Shown here: in pieces, positions 43,069-52,311 of the stretch
How the letters are laid out: every line of letters starts with the position of its first letter
Position numbering within the stretch: position 1 is the stretch's first letter
NCBI RefSeq assembly: GCF_900094595.1
Contig: NZ_FMAD01000009.1
Coordinates: 62,001 to 126,000, forward strand
Source of the DNA: Cupriavidus alkaliphilus
GTDB lineage: Bacteria; Pseudomonadota; Gammaproteobacteria; Burkholderiales; Burkholderiaceae
DNA: 64,000 bases
Direction: 5' to 3'
The notes under the pieces: generated by a model
The model's database searches: none
What the model saw: only the letters and a program-made list of their open reading frames with translations
Told to the model about the DNA's origin: nothing
Position numbers and translations under genes: made by a program

Positions 43069-44034
43069 TTACTCTGGCTGGATATTCGCCGCCTTGATGA
43101 TGCGGCCCCACTTGCCGGACTCCTGCGACTGGAACTTCGCCAGTTCCGCGGGCGTGCTGGTAAAGACTTCCGTACCGGTCGACTTGTAGAAGCCGGCGGC
43201 GCTCTCGCTGCGCGCGGCCTTCACCATCATGGCGTTGAGTTTGGCCACCACCGGCTGCGGCGTCCCCGCGGGCGCGTAGGCGGCGAACCAGTAGCTCATC
43301 TCGTAGCCCTTGACGCCGGCCTCATCGATGGTCGGCACTTCCGGCGCCAGCGGCGAGCGGGCCTTGCCCGATACGCCCAGTGCGCGCAGCTTGCCGCTCT
43401 TGACCTGCGGCAGGCCGGTGGCGGTGTCGGTGATCATCATCTGGATCTGGTTGCCGAGCAGGTCGGTGATGGCGAGCGGGTTGCTCTTGTACGGCACGTG
43501 CAGCAGCTGCACCTGCGCCATCTGCTGGAACAGCTCGCCGGCAACGCGCGACGACGAGCTGCCGCTGCCGAAGCTGAGCTTGCCCGGCTGCTGCCGTGCC
43601 AGCGCGATGAACTCGCCCACGGTCTTGGCCGGCACCTGCGGGTTCACCACCATGATCTGGCCGCCGCGACCCAGCGCCGTGATGGGTGTGTAGTCCTTGA
43701 CCGGGTCGTAGGGCAGCTTCTTGAACAGGTGTTCGTTGGCCGCATGCGTGGTGTTGGTGCTGATCAGCACGGTATAGCCGTCCGGCGCCGCCTTGGCCAC
43801 GTCCGACGCGGCGATAAAGCCGTTGGCGCCGGGCTTGTTGTCGACCACCACGGTGACCTTGCTGTCCACCGTGATGGCCTGGCCGATGGCGCGCGCGAGC
43901 TGGTCGGTGGCGCTGCCCGCGGCAAACGGCACCACGAAGCGGATCGGCTTGTCGGGAAACTCGGCCCAGGCCTGGCCCGCGGGCAGGATCAGCGCGAGCG
44001 CGGCAACGGCCAGTGGCTTGAAGAACGGATGCAT
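43069..44034 (-). CDS. Bug-family (TctC) periplasmic receptor of the AtuA-like operon
   Basis: A 321-residue exported receptor with a signal peptide ending GQAWA (about residue 24). Binding-loop motifs are VVPFAAGSATDQLAR and VVDNKPGANGFIAAS, then PDGYTVLISTNTTHA and HVPYKSNPLAITDLLGN. It is last gene of a leftward operon after an AtuA-like enzyme and a small partner. The absence of TctAB nearby makes it an orphan receptor, whose ligand is probably the substrate of the AtuA-like enzyme. Confidence 0.92.
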   Translation of the reverse strand: MHPFFKPLAVAALALILPAGQAWAEFPDKPIRFVVPFAAGSATDQLARAIGQAITVDSKVTVVVDNKPGANGFIAASDVAKAAPDGYTVLISTNTTHAANEHLFKKLPYDPVKDYTPITALGRGGQIMVVNPQVPAKTVGEFIALARQQPGKLSFGSGSSSSRVAGELFQQMAQVQLLHVPYKSNPLAITDLLGNQIQMMITDTATGLPQVKSGKLRALGVSGKARSPLAPEVPTIDEAGVKGYEMSYWFAAYAPAGTPQPVVAKLNAMMVKAARSESAAGFYKSTGTEVFTSTPAELAKFQSQESGKWGRIIKAANIQPE

Positions 44035-44074
44035 GGAGGTCTCCTGTCGAAATCGTTATCGTTGAAGCAAGGGT

Positions 44075-44428
44075 TCAGGGCTGCTCCGACGCCCCCGACG
44101 CGAGCCGGGGCGGCAGCGGGATCTCGAGCTGCAGCAGGCGGAACGACAGCGCCTTGCCGTGGGTGTCGAGATTGAGCGCATCGTTGACACCGCCATCGAG
44201 CACGCCGTCGAGGACGAAGTTCATCGCGTGCAGAGACGGCACCAGGTAGCGCGTGACCGCCGCGGGCCGGCGCTCGCGAAACAGCGCGCGCACCGCGTCC
44301 TCGGTCACGTGCGCGACCAGGTGGTCGAAGTCGCGCGGGTCATAGGCGATCACGCTGATGTTGGAACGGTCGCCCTTGTCGCCGGTGCGGCCGTGGGCGA
44401 ACTGGTAGAGCGCGGCGGTAGCGGGCAT
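44075..44428 (-). CDS. Small AtuA-associated protein (DUF1446 C-terminal partner)
   Basis: A 117-residue protein. The segment FAHGRTGDKGDRSNISVIAYD is characteristic of the short ferredoxin-fold partner found next to, or fused to the C-terminus of, AtuA-family proteins. The rest is LVAHVTEDAVRALF and VPSLHAMNFVLDGVLDGG. It lies 10 bp below the AtuA-like gene, so the two are probably co-translated and form one complex. Confidence 0.85.
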   Translation of the reverse strand: MPATAALYQFAHGRTGDKGDRSNISVIAYDPRDFDHLVAHVTEDAVRALFRERRPAAVTRYLVPSLHAMNFVLDGVLDGGVNDALNLDTHGKALSFRLLQLEIPLPPRLASGASEQP

Positions 44429-44438
44429 GGCGGGCTCC

Positions 44439-45800
44439 TCAGTCGATAAAGGTGTAGGCAGGCGTGACCGCGGCGCGCGGCACCAGGCACGACACCGCGT
44501 TCAGCCGTGCGCGCTGCGCCGTGCGCACGCCGCCGCCGCCGGCAGGGCCGCAGGTATAGAGCGCGTTGACCTCGCGCTGCAGCGCCTGCGCCACGGCCAG
44601 GTCGTCATGCGCCAGCGCGGCACGCAGGCGCACGTCCTGCGCCTGCGCCTCGTGCGGCTGGGGCTGCGCGAGCATGGCGCCGGCATCGTCGGCGAGCACG
44701 CTGAGCACGCCGATCAGGTCGAAGCGCAGCGGCGCGTCGTGGCCCAGCAGCCGCATGCGCCGGCGCAGGATGTCGGCGGCCAGCCGCGCGCGCGCCGCGG
44801 CGTTGGGGCCGGCGTAGGAAATCTCGCCCTCGGCCAGCCAGCCGCCGTGGCTGAACACATTGGCCTTGAGCTGCGCCGGGCGCGGGTGGCCGCGCACATT
44901 GCGCACGGCAACGCGGTCCGGGCCCAGCTGGGCCACGGTGACGGCGCCGATGTCGGCCACCACGTCCGGCGTCAGGTAGGCGCACGGGTCGTGCACCTCG
45001 TACAGCAGCTGCTCCTTGACCGTGCGCAGGTCCACGCAGCCACCGGTATCGGCGGCCTTGAAGATCTCGATGCCGCCGCCGGCGTCGAGCTGCGCGATCG
45101 GGAAGCCCAGCGCGTGCACGTCCGGCACCTCCTTGCGGCCCGGATCGGCAAAGTAGCCGCCGGTGACCTGCGCCCCGCATTCGAGCAGGTGCCCGGCCAT
45201 GGTCGCGGCGGCAAGCCGGTCCCAGTCGTCCCAGGCCCAGCCGAAGTGCGCCATCGCCGGCCCCACTGCCAGCGCCGGGTCCGCCACGCGCCCGCACACC
45301 ACCACCTGGGCACCGGCGGCAAGCGCGTCGGCAATGCCTTGCGCGCCGATATAGGCATTGGCGCAGACAAAGCGTTCGGCGTCGAAGGCGTCGCCCAGGA
45401 TGCCGTGCAGCCGCGCGCGCCCGGCCGCGTCGGAAAGGTCGTCGCCCTCCACCACCGCCACCCGCGGCGCGGCCAGGCCCAGTTGCTGCGCCAGCCGCCG
45501 CACGCGCTGCGCCGCCGCGCGTGGATTGGCCGCGCCGAAATTGCCGACGATGGGAATGCGGTGTTGCAGGCACAGGCCCAGGACCGGAGCCAGCAGCGCG
45601 TCGAGCAGCGGCTCGTAGCCCTGCGCGGGATCGTTGCGCCGCGCCAGTTGCGCCAGCGCCAGCGTGCGCTCGGCCAGGGTCTCGAAGATCAGCGCGGCCG
45701 GCTGCGCCGCGGCGATCAGCGTGCGCACCACCGGCAGCGCGGCATCGGTACGGTCGCCGGAGAAGCCGGCGCCGGAGCCGATCAGCAAGGGAGCAGTCAT
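44439..45800 (-). CDS. AtuA-family (DUF1446) protein
   Basis: A 453-residue member of the acyclic terpene utilisation AtuA family. Visible family blocks are IGSGAGFSGDRTDAA at the N-terminus, IVGNFGAANPRAAA, VCGRVADPALAVGPAMAHFGW, the GHLLECGAQVTGGYFADPG turn and AADTGGCVDLRTVKEQLLYEVHDP. The biochemistry of AtuA is not settled; in Pseudomonas it is needed for citronellol growth. With the small partner and a Bug receptor here, a carboxylate catabolic step is more likely than terpene use. ATG 45800 is divergent from a LysR gene. Confidence 0.88.
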   Translation of the reverse strand: MTAPLLIGSGAGFSGDRTDAALPVVRTLIAAAQPAALIFETLAERTLALAQLARRNDPAQGYEPLLDALLAPVLGLCLQHRIPIVGNFGAANPRAAAQRVRRLAQQLGLAAPRVAVVEGDDLSDAAGRARLHGILGDAFDAERFVCANAYIGAQGIADALAAGAQVVVCGRVADPALAVGPAMAHFGWAWDDWDRLAAATMAGHLLECGAQVTGGYFADPGRKEVPDVHALGFPIAQLDAGGGIEIFKAADTGGCVDLRTVKEQLLYEVHDPCAYLTPDVVADIGAVTVAQLGPDRVAVRNVRGHPRPAQLKANVFSHGGWLAEGEISYAGPNAAARARLAADILRRRMRLLGHDAPLRFDLIGVLSVLADDAGAMLAQPQPHEAQAQDVRLRAALAHDDLAVAQALQREVNALYTCGPAGGGGVRTAQRARLNAVSCLVPRAAVTPAYTFID

Positions 45801-45890
45801 GGTCGGGATAGAAGTCGGAAACCAGGGTCGGGCAGGTCGGTTGCATTCTAGGGTCAGCGGGTCCAGCCAAAAAACGGATTATTTGGATTA

Positions 45891-45913
45891 ATCTATCGAC
45901 TTCCTGGATAGAT
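45891..45913. promoter_or_regulatory. LysR-type operator dyad in the AtuA-LysR divergent region
   Basis: ATCTATC-N9-GATAGAT is a perfect 7-bp inverted repeat located 12 bp upstream of the LysR ATG and 91 bp from the AtuA-like start. Its geometry suits a LysR dimer site that also gives autoregulation. Confidence 0.7.
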
Positions 45914-45924
45914 CCGCTGGCGCC

Positions 45925-46830
45925 ATGAACCTGTCGGTCAAGCACCTGCGCGCCTTCGTGGCGCTGGCCACCTACCGCAATTTCACGCGCGCGGCGCGTG
46001 CCTGCCACCTGTCGCAGTCGGCCTTCAGCGCGCTGGTGCAGACGCTGGAAGAGCAGGCCGGCAGCCGGCTGTTCGAACGCACCACGCGGCACGTGGAACT
46101 GAGCAGCGACGGCGTGCGCTTCGAGCAGACCGCGCGCCGGCTGCTGGCGGACTTCGAGACCGCGTTCGAAGACCTGCGCGCGCACGCGGAGCGGCGCAAG
46201 GGGCGGGTGTCGATCGCGGCGCTGCCCTCGCTCGCCGGGGGCGACCTGCCGCCGCTGCTGGCGCAGTTTCGCGCGCGTTATCCGGGCATCGTGCTGGAAC
46301 TGTTCGACCAGCTTGCCGATGGCTGCATCGAGCTGGTGCGGCAGGGCCGCGCCGACTTCGCGCTGACGCCCGCGCCGGCGCAGGACGACGACCTGCGCGT
46401 CGAGCCGCTGGTGCGCGACACCTTCCACCTGGTGTGCCCGGCGGACCATGCGCTGGCGCGCAAGCGGCGCATCACGCCGGAGATGCTGGCGGGGCTGCCG
46501 TTCATCCAGCTGTCGCGCACGACCAGCGTGCGCCAGCACCTGGACGCCGCGCTGCATCCGTTGCGGCTGGCCAGCGTGATGGAGGTGGAGCACCTCGCGA
46601 CCGTGGCGGCGCTGGTGCAGGCGGGGCTCGGCATCAGCGCGGTGCCGTCACTGGCGCTGTTCCAGTTCCGGCGCGAAGGACTGGCGATCCGGCCGCTGCA
46701 GCTGCCGTCGCTGGTGCGCGATATCTGCCTGGTGCGGCTCAGGGACCGCGGCGATTCGGCCGCGGCCGCCGCGATGATCGAGGCCCTGCAGGCGTTCTAC
46801 CGCGGTGGCAAGGCGCCCGCGCGGCGCTGA
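45925..46830 (+). CDS. LysR-family regulator of the AtuA-Bug operon
   Basis: A 301-residue LysR protein with helix-turn-helix at about 4-62 (FTRAARACHLSQSAFSALV) and effector domain 90-295. The wing RLFERTTRHVELSSDG is of standard type. It is divergent from the AtuA-like operon across 124 bp that contain a perfect dyad, so it very probably controls that operon in response to its substrate. Confidence 0.9.
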   Translation: MNLSVKHLRAFVALATYRNFTRAARACHLSQSAFSALVQTLEEQAGSRLFERTTRHVELSSDGVRFEQTARRLLADFETAFEDLRAHAERRKGRVSIAALPSLAGGDLPPLLAQFRARYPGIVLELFDQLADGCIELVRQGRADFALTPAPAQDDDLRVEPLVRDTFHLVCPADHALARKRRITPEMLAGLPFIQLSRTTSVRQHLDAALHPLRLASVMEVEHLATVAALVQAGLGISAVPSLALFQFRREGLAIRPLQLPSLVRDICLVRLRDRGDSAAAAAMIEALQAFYRGGKAPARR

Positions 46831-46847
46831 ATCGCACGCGCGACCGG

Positions 46848-46866
46848 CACGCAGAATTGGGTACGC
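46848..46866 (+). repeat. 19-bp dispersed element, copy 5
   Basis: CACGCAGAATTGGGTACGC, identical to copy 2, in the 78-bp gap between the convergent LysR and SDR genes. Confidence 0.8.
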
Positions 46867-46908
46867 TCTGGCGCGCAAGCGGCGCGCGATGCGCAAGAAG
46901 TGCCCGGG

Positions 46909-47700
46909 TCAGAAGTGCCCGAGATAGCCGCCGTCGACCGCCAGCACCTGCCCCGTGACATACGACGCCGCCGGCGATGCCAGGAACACCACCGCGCCGG
47001 CCACCTCCTGCGGCTGGCCCCAGCGGCCCAGCGAGGTGCGCTGGCGCAGCCACTCGGCCACGCTTTCGTCCTCGACCATGGGCTGGTTCGGCTCGGTGGC
47101 GAAGTAGCCGGGGGCGATCGCATTGACGGTGACGCCGTGGCGGCCCAGGTCGGCGGCCATGGCGCGCGTGAGCGCGTCCAGTGCGCCCTTGGTGGCTGGA
47201 TAGAGCACGTCGCCGGCGCGCGCCACCTGGCCCGCGATCGAGCTGACATTGACGATGCGCCCGTAGCCGCCCTGGCGCATGCGCTGCGCGGCCAGCCGGC
47301 ACAGCGCGTAGGGCGCCACCAGGTTGGTCTCGAGCATGGCGCGCAGGTCGCCGGCATCGAGCTGCGCCATATTGCTGCGGTTGCGCGCGCCGGCATTGTT
47401 CACCAGGATGTCGAGCCGGCCGTGGTCGGCATCGATGCGGTCGAAGGCCGCCGCCACGGCGCTCTCGTCGGTGATGTCGAGCACCAGCGCCTCGGCGCTG
47501 CCGCCGCGCGCCGCCAGCGTGGCAACGGCCTCGTGCACGCGCGGCGCATTGCGCGCCACCACGAGCACGTGGGCACCGGCATCGGCCAGCCCGGCGGCGA
47601 TCGCCAGGCCCAGGCCCTGCGCGCCGCCGGTCACCAGCGCCACGCGGCCATGCAGCGCGAACGGGGTTCGGGAATCGGGGGAGGGGATAGGAGTCACCAT
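46909..47700 (-). CDS. SDR-family oxidoreductase (gluconate 5-dehydrogenase-like)
   Basis: A 263-residue classical short-chain dehydrogenase: TGGAQGLG (about 24-31), LVNNAGARNRSN (about 100), catalytic Ser in NVSSIAGQV (about 150) and YPATK (about 165-169). The substrate class is inferred only from resemblance to polyol/gluconate dehydrogenases. No sugar genes are adjacent. It is 47 bp from the binding-protein gene on the same strand. Confidence 0.88.
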   Translation of the reverse strand: MVTPIPSPDSRTPFALHGRVALVTGGAQGLGLAIAAGLADAGAHVLVVARNAPRVHEAVATLAARGGSAEALVLDITDESAVAAAFDRIDADHGRLDILVNNAGARNRSNMAQLDAGDLRAMLETNLVAPYALCRLAAQRMRQGGYGRIVNVSSIAGQVARAGDVLYPATKGALDALTRAMAADLGRHGVTVNAIAPGYFATEPNQPMVEDESVAEWLRQRTSLGRWGQPQEVAGAVVFLASPAASYVTGQVLAVDGGYLGHF

Positions 47701-47747
47701 GCGGGCGACTATACCGCAGCGGCCGGCTCCGGGCCCGTCGCCGCGCG

Positions 47748-48884
47748 CTAGCGGATCAGCTTGCCGGTGGACGACACGATCGACATTTCCACGAACGACG
47801 AGCCGGTGTGGCGCGCCGCGCTGTAGCTGATCAGGATGCCGCCGAGGTCATAGTCGCGCATGCCCTCCAGCGCCGTGACCAGCCGCTCGCGGGTCAGGTC
47901 GGGTCCGGCGCGGCGCAGGCCTTCGACCAGCACCTTGGCCGACATGAAGCCTTCCATGCCGGCGTTGGAGGGCTCCACGCCCTGCTGCTTCGCCAGGCTG
48001 CGGTATTCGCTGGCCAGCGTCATCTGGCTGGAATTGGTGCCCGGCACCACCTGCGTGATGATCAGGCCGCGCGCGTCGTCGCCGAGTTCGCGGATAAAGG
48101 CATCGGCGGCATTGTTGGAGAGCGTGACGAACTGCGCCTCGCTGCCGGCGCGGCGCAGTTCGCGGATCACGCGCGCCGCCTCGGAGCCCGAGCCGATCAC
48201 CAGCACCGCCTGCGGGTTGGCCTTGTGCATGGCCGCGACGCCCTGGCTGATGTCGCCCATGGGCCGGGAGAAATTGACCATGGCCGCGGGCTGCACACCG
48301 CGCGCCTGCAGCGCGCCGTTGTAGCCTTCCAGCACATCTTTGCCGAAGCCGTCGTTGGCGTAGAAGATGCCGATGCGGCTCATGCCCGACGTCGCCAGGT
48401 GGTTGATCGCGCGCGCCACTTCATCCTGGTACTTGGCGCGCACGTTGAACACGTAGCGGTTCACCGGCCGGTGCAGCGTGATGGCGCCGGTCAGCGGCGC
48501 GATCAGCGGCACCTTCTGCGCGGCGATGAGGGGCAGGATGCTTTCGTTCTGCGGCGTGCCGCGCACCATGAACAGCGCGAACACCTTGTCTTCGTCGAGC
48601 AGCTTGCGCACGTTGTCGGGCGTGCGCTTGGCATCGAAGCCGTCATCGTAGGTGACCAGCTCGATGCGCCGGCCGGCGACGCCGCCGCCGGCATTGACCG
48701 TGCGCAGGTACACCTGCGCGCCGGCGATCTGCTCCTTGACCGAGCCCGCCACCGGCCCGGTGACGCCGGCCGACTGGCCGATGCGGATGAGGTTGCGGGT
48801 CACGCCCGGTTCCGCCTGGGCGGTGTGCGCGGCCCACCCCAGCGTGGCGGCCAGCACGCCGCACGCGATCCATTTCGCCTTCAT
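47748..48884 (-). CDS. ABC transporter substrate-binding protein, branched-chain amino acid type (LivK/HAAT)
   Basis: A 378-residue exported protein of the leucine-binding (peripla_BP_6) family. The signal peptide ends HTAQAE (about residue 25). Family text: IRIGQSAGVTGPVAGSVKEQIAGAQVYLRTVNAGGGVAGR and ELVTYDDGFDAKRTPDNVRKLL. It lacks permease or ATPase neighbours, so it must use components elsewhere or act as a sensor-associated receptor. ATG 48884 (MKAKWIACG) is set at the signal peptide. The ligand (amino acid, aromatic acid or other) cannot be assigned. Confidence 0.9.
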   Translation of the reverse strand: MKAKWIACGVLAATLGWAAHTAQAEPGVTRNLIRIGQSAGVTGPVAGSVKEQIAGAQVYLRTVNAGGGVAGRRIELVTYDDGFDAKRTPDNVRKLLDEDKVFALFMVRGTPQNESILPLIAAQKVPLIAPLTGAITLHRPVNRYVFNVRAKYQDEVARAINHLATSGMSRIGIFYANDGFGKDVLEGYNGALQARGVQPAAMVNFSRPMGDISQGVAAMHKANPQAVLVIGSGSEAARVIRELRRAGSEAQFVTLSNNAADAFIRELGDDARGLIITQVVPGTNSSQMTLASEYRSLAKQQGVEPSNAGMEGFMSAKVLVEGLRRAGPDLTRERLVTALEGMRDYDLGGILISYSAARHTGSSFVEMSIVSSTGKLIR

Positions 48885-49154
48885 TGTCTCGACCCCCTCC
48901 GCCTGGACGGCTGCTTTCGTTATTTTGTGGCGACGCCGCGGACAACGCCCGTGCGCCGTCACGCAAGGTACCGCATGCGTCCGACGTGGGCAAACCGGGA
49001 AAACAGGGGGTGTTGCAGCGGCATCACACCGGAACCGGGGGCGGTTCCGGTGCGGGCCGGGGCGCGCGGCAGGTGGCGCGCCGGAGCGCGCCGCGCAGGC
49101 GCGCGCAGAGAGACATGCGGCGCCGCGAGGCGCCGGGCGGCGGCAGGCGCCGGA

Positions 49155-49667
49155 TCAGGGGAATGCCGGTATCGCCGGATCGACGCCGGCGAAGCTGGCT
49201 TCCGGGTGCGCGTTGCGCAGCAGGGTTTCGACTTCTTCGACGCGGGAGCGCGGCACGTCGACCATCAGCAGGATCTTGCCCGCCTCGATGTCTTTCTCGA
49301 ACGCGCGCAGCCGGCTGTTGGGCGCGGAACTGCCGATCATGCTTGCGGCCCAGGCCCCGAACACCGCGCCCAGCACCGCCAGCACGCCGACCAGCCCCCA
49401 CTGCGGGGTGTCGCTGACGATGGGGAACATCGCCACCACCACGCCGGCCACCACGCCCACGCCGCCGCCGACCATCAGGCCCATTTCGGCCGCGTGGACG
49501 ATGTCGGAAGTCTGGAACAGGTTGGCTTCATGCAGGCCGGTCATGTCGGCACCGTCGCGCGCCACGAAGTGAATGTGGCGGTTCTCGACGCGGGCCAGCA
49601 GCAGGTCGTCCATGGTGCGTCGGGCACTCTCCAAGTCGGGCAACAACCAGAAGATGCGTTTGCGCAT
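49155..49667 (-). CDS. DUF1269-like small membrane protein
   Basis: A 170-residue protein starting MRKRIFWLLPDLESARRTMD with two central Gly/Ala/Val-rich membrane segments (about 65-85 and 92-112). A ferredoxin-like cytoplasmic fold is suggested by RVENRHIHFVARDGADMTGL before and KILLMVDVPRSRVEEVETLL after. This arrangement resembles DUF1269 proteins of unknown role. A strong AAGGAG site precedes the start. It stands between the fap-like locus and a divergent region. Confidence 0.75.
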   Translation of the reverse strand: MRKRIFWLLPDLESARRTMDDLLLARVENRHIHFVARDGADMTGLHEANLFQTSDIVHAAEMGLMVGGGVGVVAGVVVAMFPIVSDTPQWGLVGVLAVLGAVFGAWAASMIGSSAPNSRLRAFEKDIEAGKILLMVDVPRSRVEEVETLLRNAHPEASFAGVDPAIPAFP

Positions 49668-49821
49668 GTCTCTCTCCTTGTTCAGGCCGCACCACCGGTG
49701 AGGTTGAGGCTGGTCGGAAAGTACCGCTGGCGGCGCGGGGTTATTTCTTTGTACGCCGTTCATGGGGCCAGCGCAAGGCGCGTTGCGGCGCTGGCGCACG
49801 GTGCCCGCGGATGTGACGCGC

Positions 49822-49851
49822 ACGCGTGTCCCGCCGGGGCGGGGCACGCGT
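49822..49851. terminator. Hairpin after the fap-like operon
   Basis: A 14-bp stem with one G-U pair (ACGCGTGTCCCGCC / GGCGGGGCACGCGT) and a 2-nt apex, 41 bp beyond the stop codon of the FapF-like gene. There is no U-run. Confidence 0.55.
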
Positions 49852-49892
49852 CACGTCTGCCTAATGCGCCGCAGGGAAGGCGCCGTGCCGCG

Positions 49893-51326
49893 TCAGAAAG
49901 TGATCGGCAGGCGCACATTGACCTGCAGGTCGGGCGTGTCGCGCGTCAGCCCCGCGCCCACCGACAGGTTGAGGGTATAGCGGTTGTTGAAGCGGTACGA
50001 ATACCCCACCAGCAAGGTGCCCTGCGTCACCCGCACCGAGCCGGGCACGGTCTGGCCGTTCTGCTTGGTCGGCCAGATGATGGCCTGGTCGTAGCCGATA
50101 CTGAACGACGCCTTCTCGTTGAGCGACAGCCCCATGCCGAAGCTGAACTCGAAGATGTCCCCCGGCGCGATCTTTCCCAGGTTTTCCTTCTCGCCGTTCA
50201 GCACGGTGCGGCTGACGTTGTCGCGCGCAAAGTTGTGCAGGTAGCTGAAGGTGCCGAAGAACACCGCCGGATCGGTCGGCAGCAGCCAGGTGATGCCGGG
50301 CTGGATCGCGTGGAAGCCGGTGCCGGTGGGCAGCCCCAGCGGCAGGCCGGTGCCGGTGGCATTGCCCACGCAGCGCGTCACGCAATCGGTCACCACTTCG
50401 AACGGGTCCTTGCCGGTGTTGGACTTGTAGCGCAGCCAGCCGACGAAATACGGAATCCGCTCATTGCCGTAGTTGAGCTGGTAGCGCACCGTCGCCTCGA
50501 CATCGCCCATGCCCTTGCCGCTGGAATTGAACACGTTGTCGACGGCGGTGCCGGTGAACACCTCGCGGCTGATGGTCGAGCCCGAGGTCTGCACGTACGG
50601 CACCTTGGCCTCGATCTCGAGCCGCTTGGTGACGCCGTAGCGCAGCGCGATCGATTCGATATAGGTCGAGGTCTTGACCTCGCGCACGTCGATCAGCCCG
50701 ATCAGGATCGCAGGGATGATCGAGTAGCCGACCAGCGCGACACGGTTGTTCGACGAATAACCGTACTGGAACCCCGGCTCGACCACGAACTTGCCCTCGC
50801 CGGTCAGCACCCCGGGCTGGTCGATCAGCGGTGCCACCTCGGGCGGGCGCTGGTCGCTCTCGGGCGGACGGCCCACGGGCTCTTCCATGGCCACCGTCTG
50901 CGGGCTGGCGGACTCGCCCTGCTGCGCCCCGGGCTGCGGTCCCTGGGCGATAACTTGTTGTGGACCGTTGGCCAGAGCCGGCGCACTCTGCGTGGCACTG
51001 GCGGCCGCCGCCGCGGTGGCGGCATTGGTGGCGTTGTCGGCCGGCATCACGCCGGGCCCGGTGCGCTGTCCGCCGCGCTTGGCGGCCAGCACCTCGGTGC
51101 CGATCACGCTGCGCAGTTCGCGGATCACTGCCTCCTGCTCGGCCAGCGCCCGCTTCATGGCATCGAGCTGGCTGGCCTGGTCGGCGAGTTCCCTCTGCAG
51201 TGATTCCAGTCCGGCCGCGGGTGGCCCCGCCTCCGGCGGCGTCTGGGCCTGCGCCAGTCCGCCGAGCAACAGCAACGTCGAGCATCCCGCATTGCGGATG
51301 CCCTGCATCGACCGCTTCTTCATCAC
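49893..51326 (-). CDS. fapF: FapF-like outer-membrane beta-barrel with N-terminal coiled coil
   Basis: A 477-residue exported protein. After a signal peptide ending LAQAQ (about residue 28) comes a short coiled coil (about 40-75, LESLQRELADQASQLDAMK). A low-complexity Ala/Gln/Pro linker (about 85-160) follows, then a beta-barrel (about 175-477) that opens with GVLTGEGKFVVEPGFQYGYS and closes with aromatic-rich strands ending LQVNVRLPITF. The order coiled coil, linker and barrel is that of FapF, the secretion pore for functional amyloid in Pseudomonas. It is last in the operon, with a 72-bp gap before it. Similar proteins are often labelled simply 'transporter'. Confidence 0.85.
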   Translation of the reverse strand: MMKKRSMQGIRNAGCSTLLLLGGLAQAQTPPEAGPPAAGLESLQRELADQASQLDAMKRALAEQEAVIRELRSVIGTEVLAAKRGGQRTGPGVMPADNATNAATAAAAASATQSAPALANGPQQVIAQGPQPGAQQGESASPQTVAMEEPVGRPPESDQRPPEVAPLIDQPGVLTGEGKFVVEPGFQYGYSSNNRVALVGYSIIPAILIGLIDVREVKTSTYIESIALRYGVTKRLEIEAKVPYVQTSGSTISREVFTGTAVDNVFNSSGKGMGDVEATVRYQLNYGNERIPYFVGWLRYKSNTGKDPFEVVTDCVTRCVGNATGTGLPLGLPTGTGFHAIQPGITWLLPTDPAVFFGTFSYLHNFARDNVSRTVLNGEKENLGKIAPGDIFEFSFGMGLSLNEKASFSIGYDQAIIWPTKQNGQTVPGSVRVTQGTLLVGYSYRFNNRYTLNLSVGAGLTRDTPDLQVNVRLPITF

Positions 51327-51398
51327 GTCTTCCTCCCCCGGACGGCAGGCTGTTATGCAGGAGCCTGCGACCTGTACTGCCCGCTACCTCGCTAATGG

Positions 51399-52301
51399 CT
51401 ATCTCATGCTCGCGGCCCGCAGCAGCGCATTGTTCAGCGCCGTGTTGGCCAGTTGCGACCGGAAGGCCTGCAGCGTATTGACGCTTGCGTCGATTGTCAT
51501 CAGGCTCCGGATGCTCTGGTTGTTCAGGGTGTTCTGGATCACGGTCACCGGCGTACCCGCCAGTGCCCCCACCGATGCGGCATTGCCCGGGCCGTTCTGG
51601 ATCACGTTCAGCAACCCGTTGGTCACGACCTGGCCCGTGGCGGTACTCGCGACCGTGGTCGGCACGCCCGCCGCAACTGCTGTGCTGGCGCTGGCAGAGG
51701 TACCACCATTGGCCGCTGCCGTAGCCGCGCCGCCCGCCTGCGCGCCACCCGAAGCCGGAGTCGAAGCCGATGCCGCCGCGCCGGCGCCATTGGCGTTCAT
51801 CGCCGCGGCGGCGTCGGCCGTGACCGGATTGCCCGCCAGGGCGTTGGCCACCGCGGCATTGGTGCTGGCCACAATGGCTGGACCCAGCGTCGCGGCGAGC
51901 CGCGCGGCCTGGTCCGCAGTGATGCGGCTGACGTCTGGGATGTTAATGCTGGTAGCGACCACCAGATCGCCGTTGATGTACACCGCGCGTTCGATACCGA
52001 ACGAAACCTGCAGCCCGGGCATCTCGAAGCCGCCACGCATGTCGTCGAGCTTTTCATGGGCGACCGGCTTCCAGCCGGCCATGCTGCCGCGCGCGGCAGC
52101 CACAGGGTAGGAGTCGCCGCGCTCGCGCGCGGCCATGGCTGCGTGCGCCGGCGGCGCCGCGGCATCGGTCGCGCCGGGCTGCGGCGGCATGCCGGCGTGT
52201 GCCGTGCCGGCGTACGCCAGGCCGGCGCCCAGCACCATCGCCGCGGCCGCCGAGGCAGCGCTGCGTGGCACGGCCGGGGCCGGCAAGGAAATCTGCGACA
52301 T
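51399..52301 (-). CDS. FapE-like secreted protein with a double-glycine motif
   Basis: A 300-residue exported protein with an atypical Ala-rich signal (about residues 14-36, ending GTAHAG). A double-glycine motif reads KLDDMRGG (residues 84-91, Leu at -7, Met at -4, GG at -2/-1), followed by FEMPGLQVSFGIERAVYINGD. A central Ala/Thr/Gly low-complexity region (about 140-245) follows, and a C-terminal segment VIQNTLNNQSIRSLMTI starts at 254. Position and text suggest FapE. GAGGA precedes the start, 10 bp after the C39 peptidase stop. Its role in the fibre is inferred. Confidence 0.7.
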   Translation of the reverse strand: MSQISLPAPAVPRSAASAAAAMVLGAGLAYAGTAHAGMPPQPGATDAAAPPAHAAMAARERGDSYPVAAARGSMAGWKPVAHEKLDDMRGGFEMPGLQVSFGIERAVYINGDLVVATSINIPDVSRITADQAARLAATLGPAIVASTNAAVANALAGNPVTADAAAAMNANGAGAAASASTPASGGAQAGGAATAAANGGTSASASTAVAAGVPTTVASTATGQVVTNGLLNVIQNGPGNAASVGALAGTPVTVIQNTLNNQSIRSLMTIDASVNTLQAFRSQLANTALNNALLRAASMR

Positions 52302-52311
52302 GATGCGTTCC

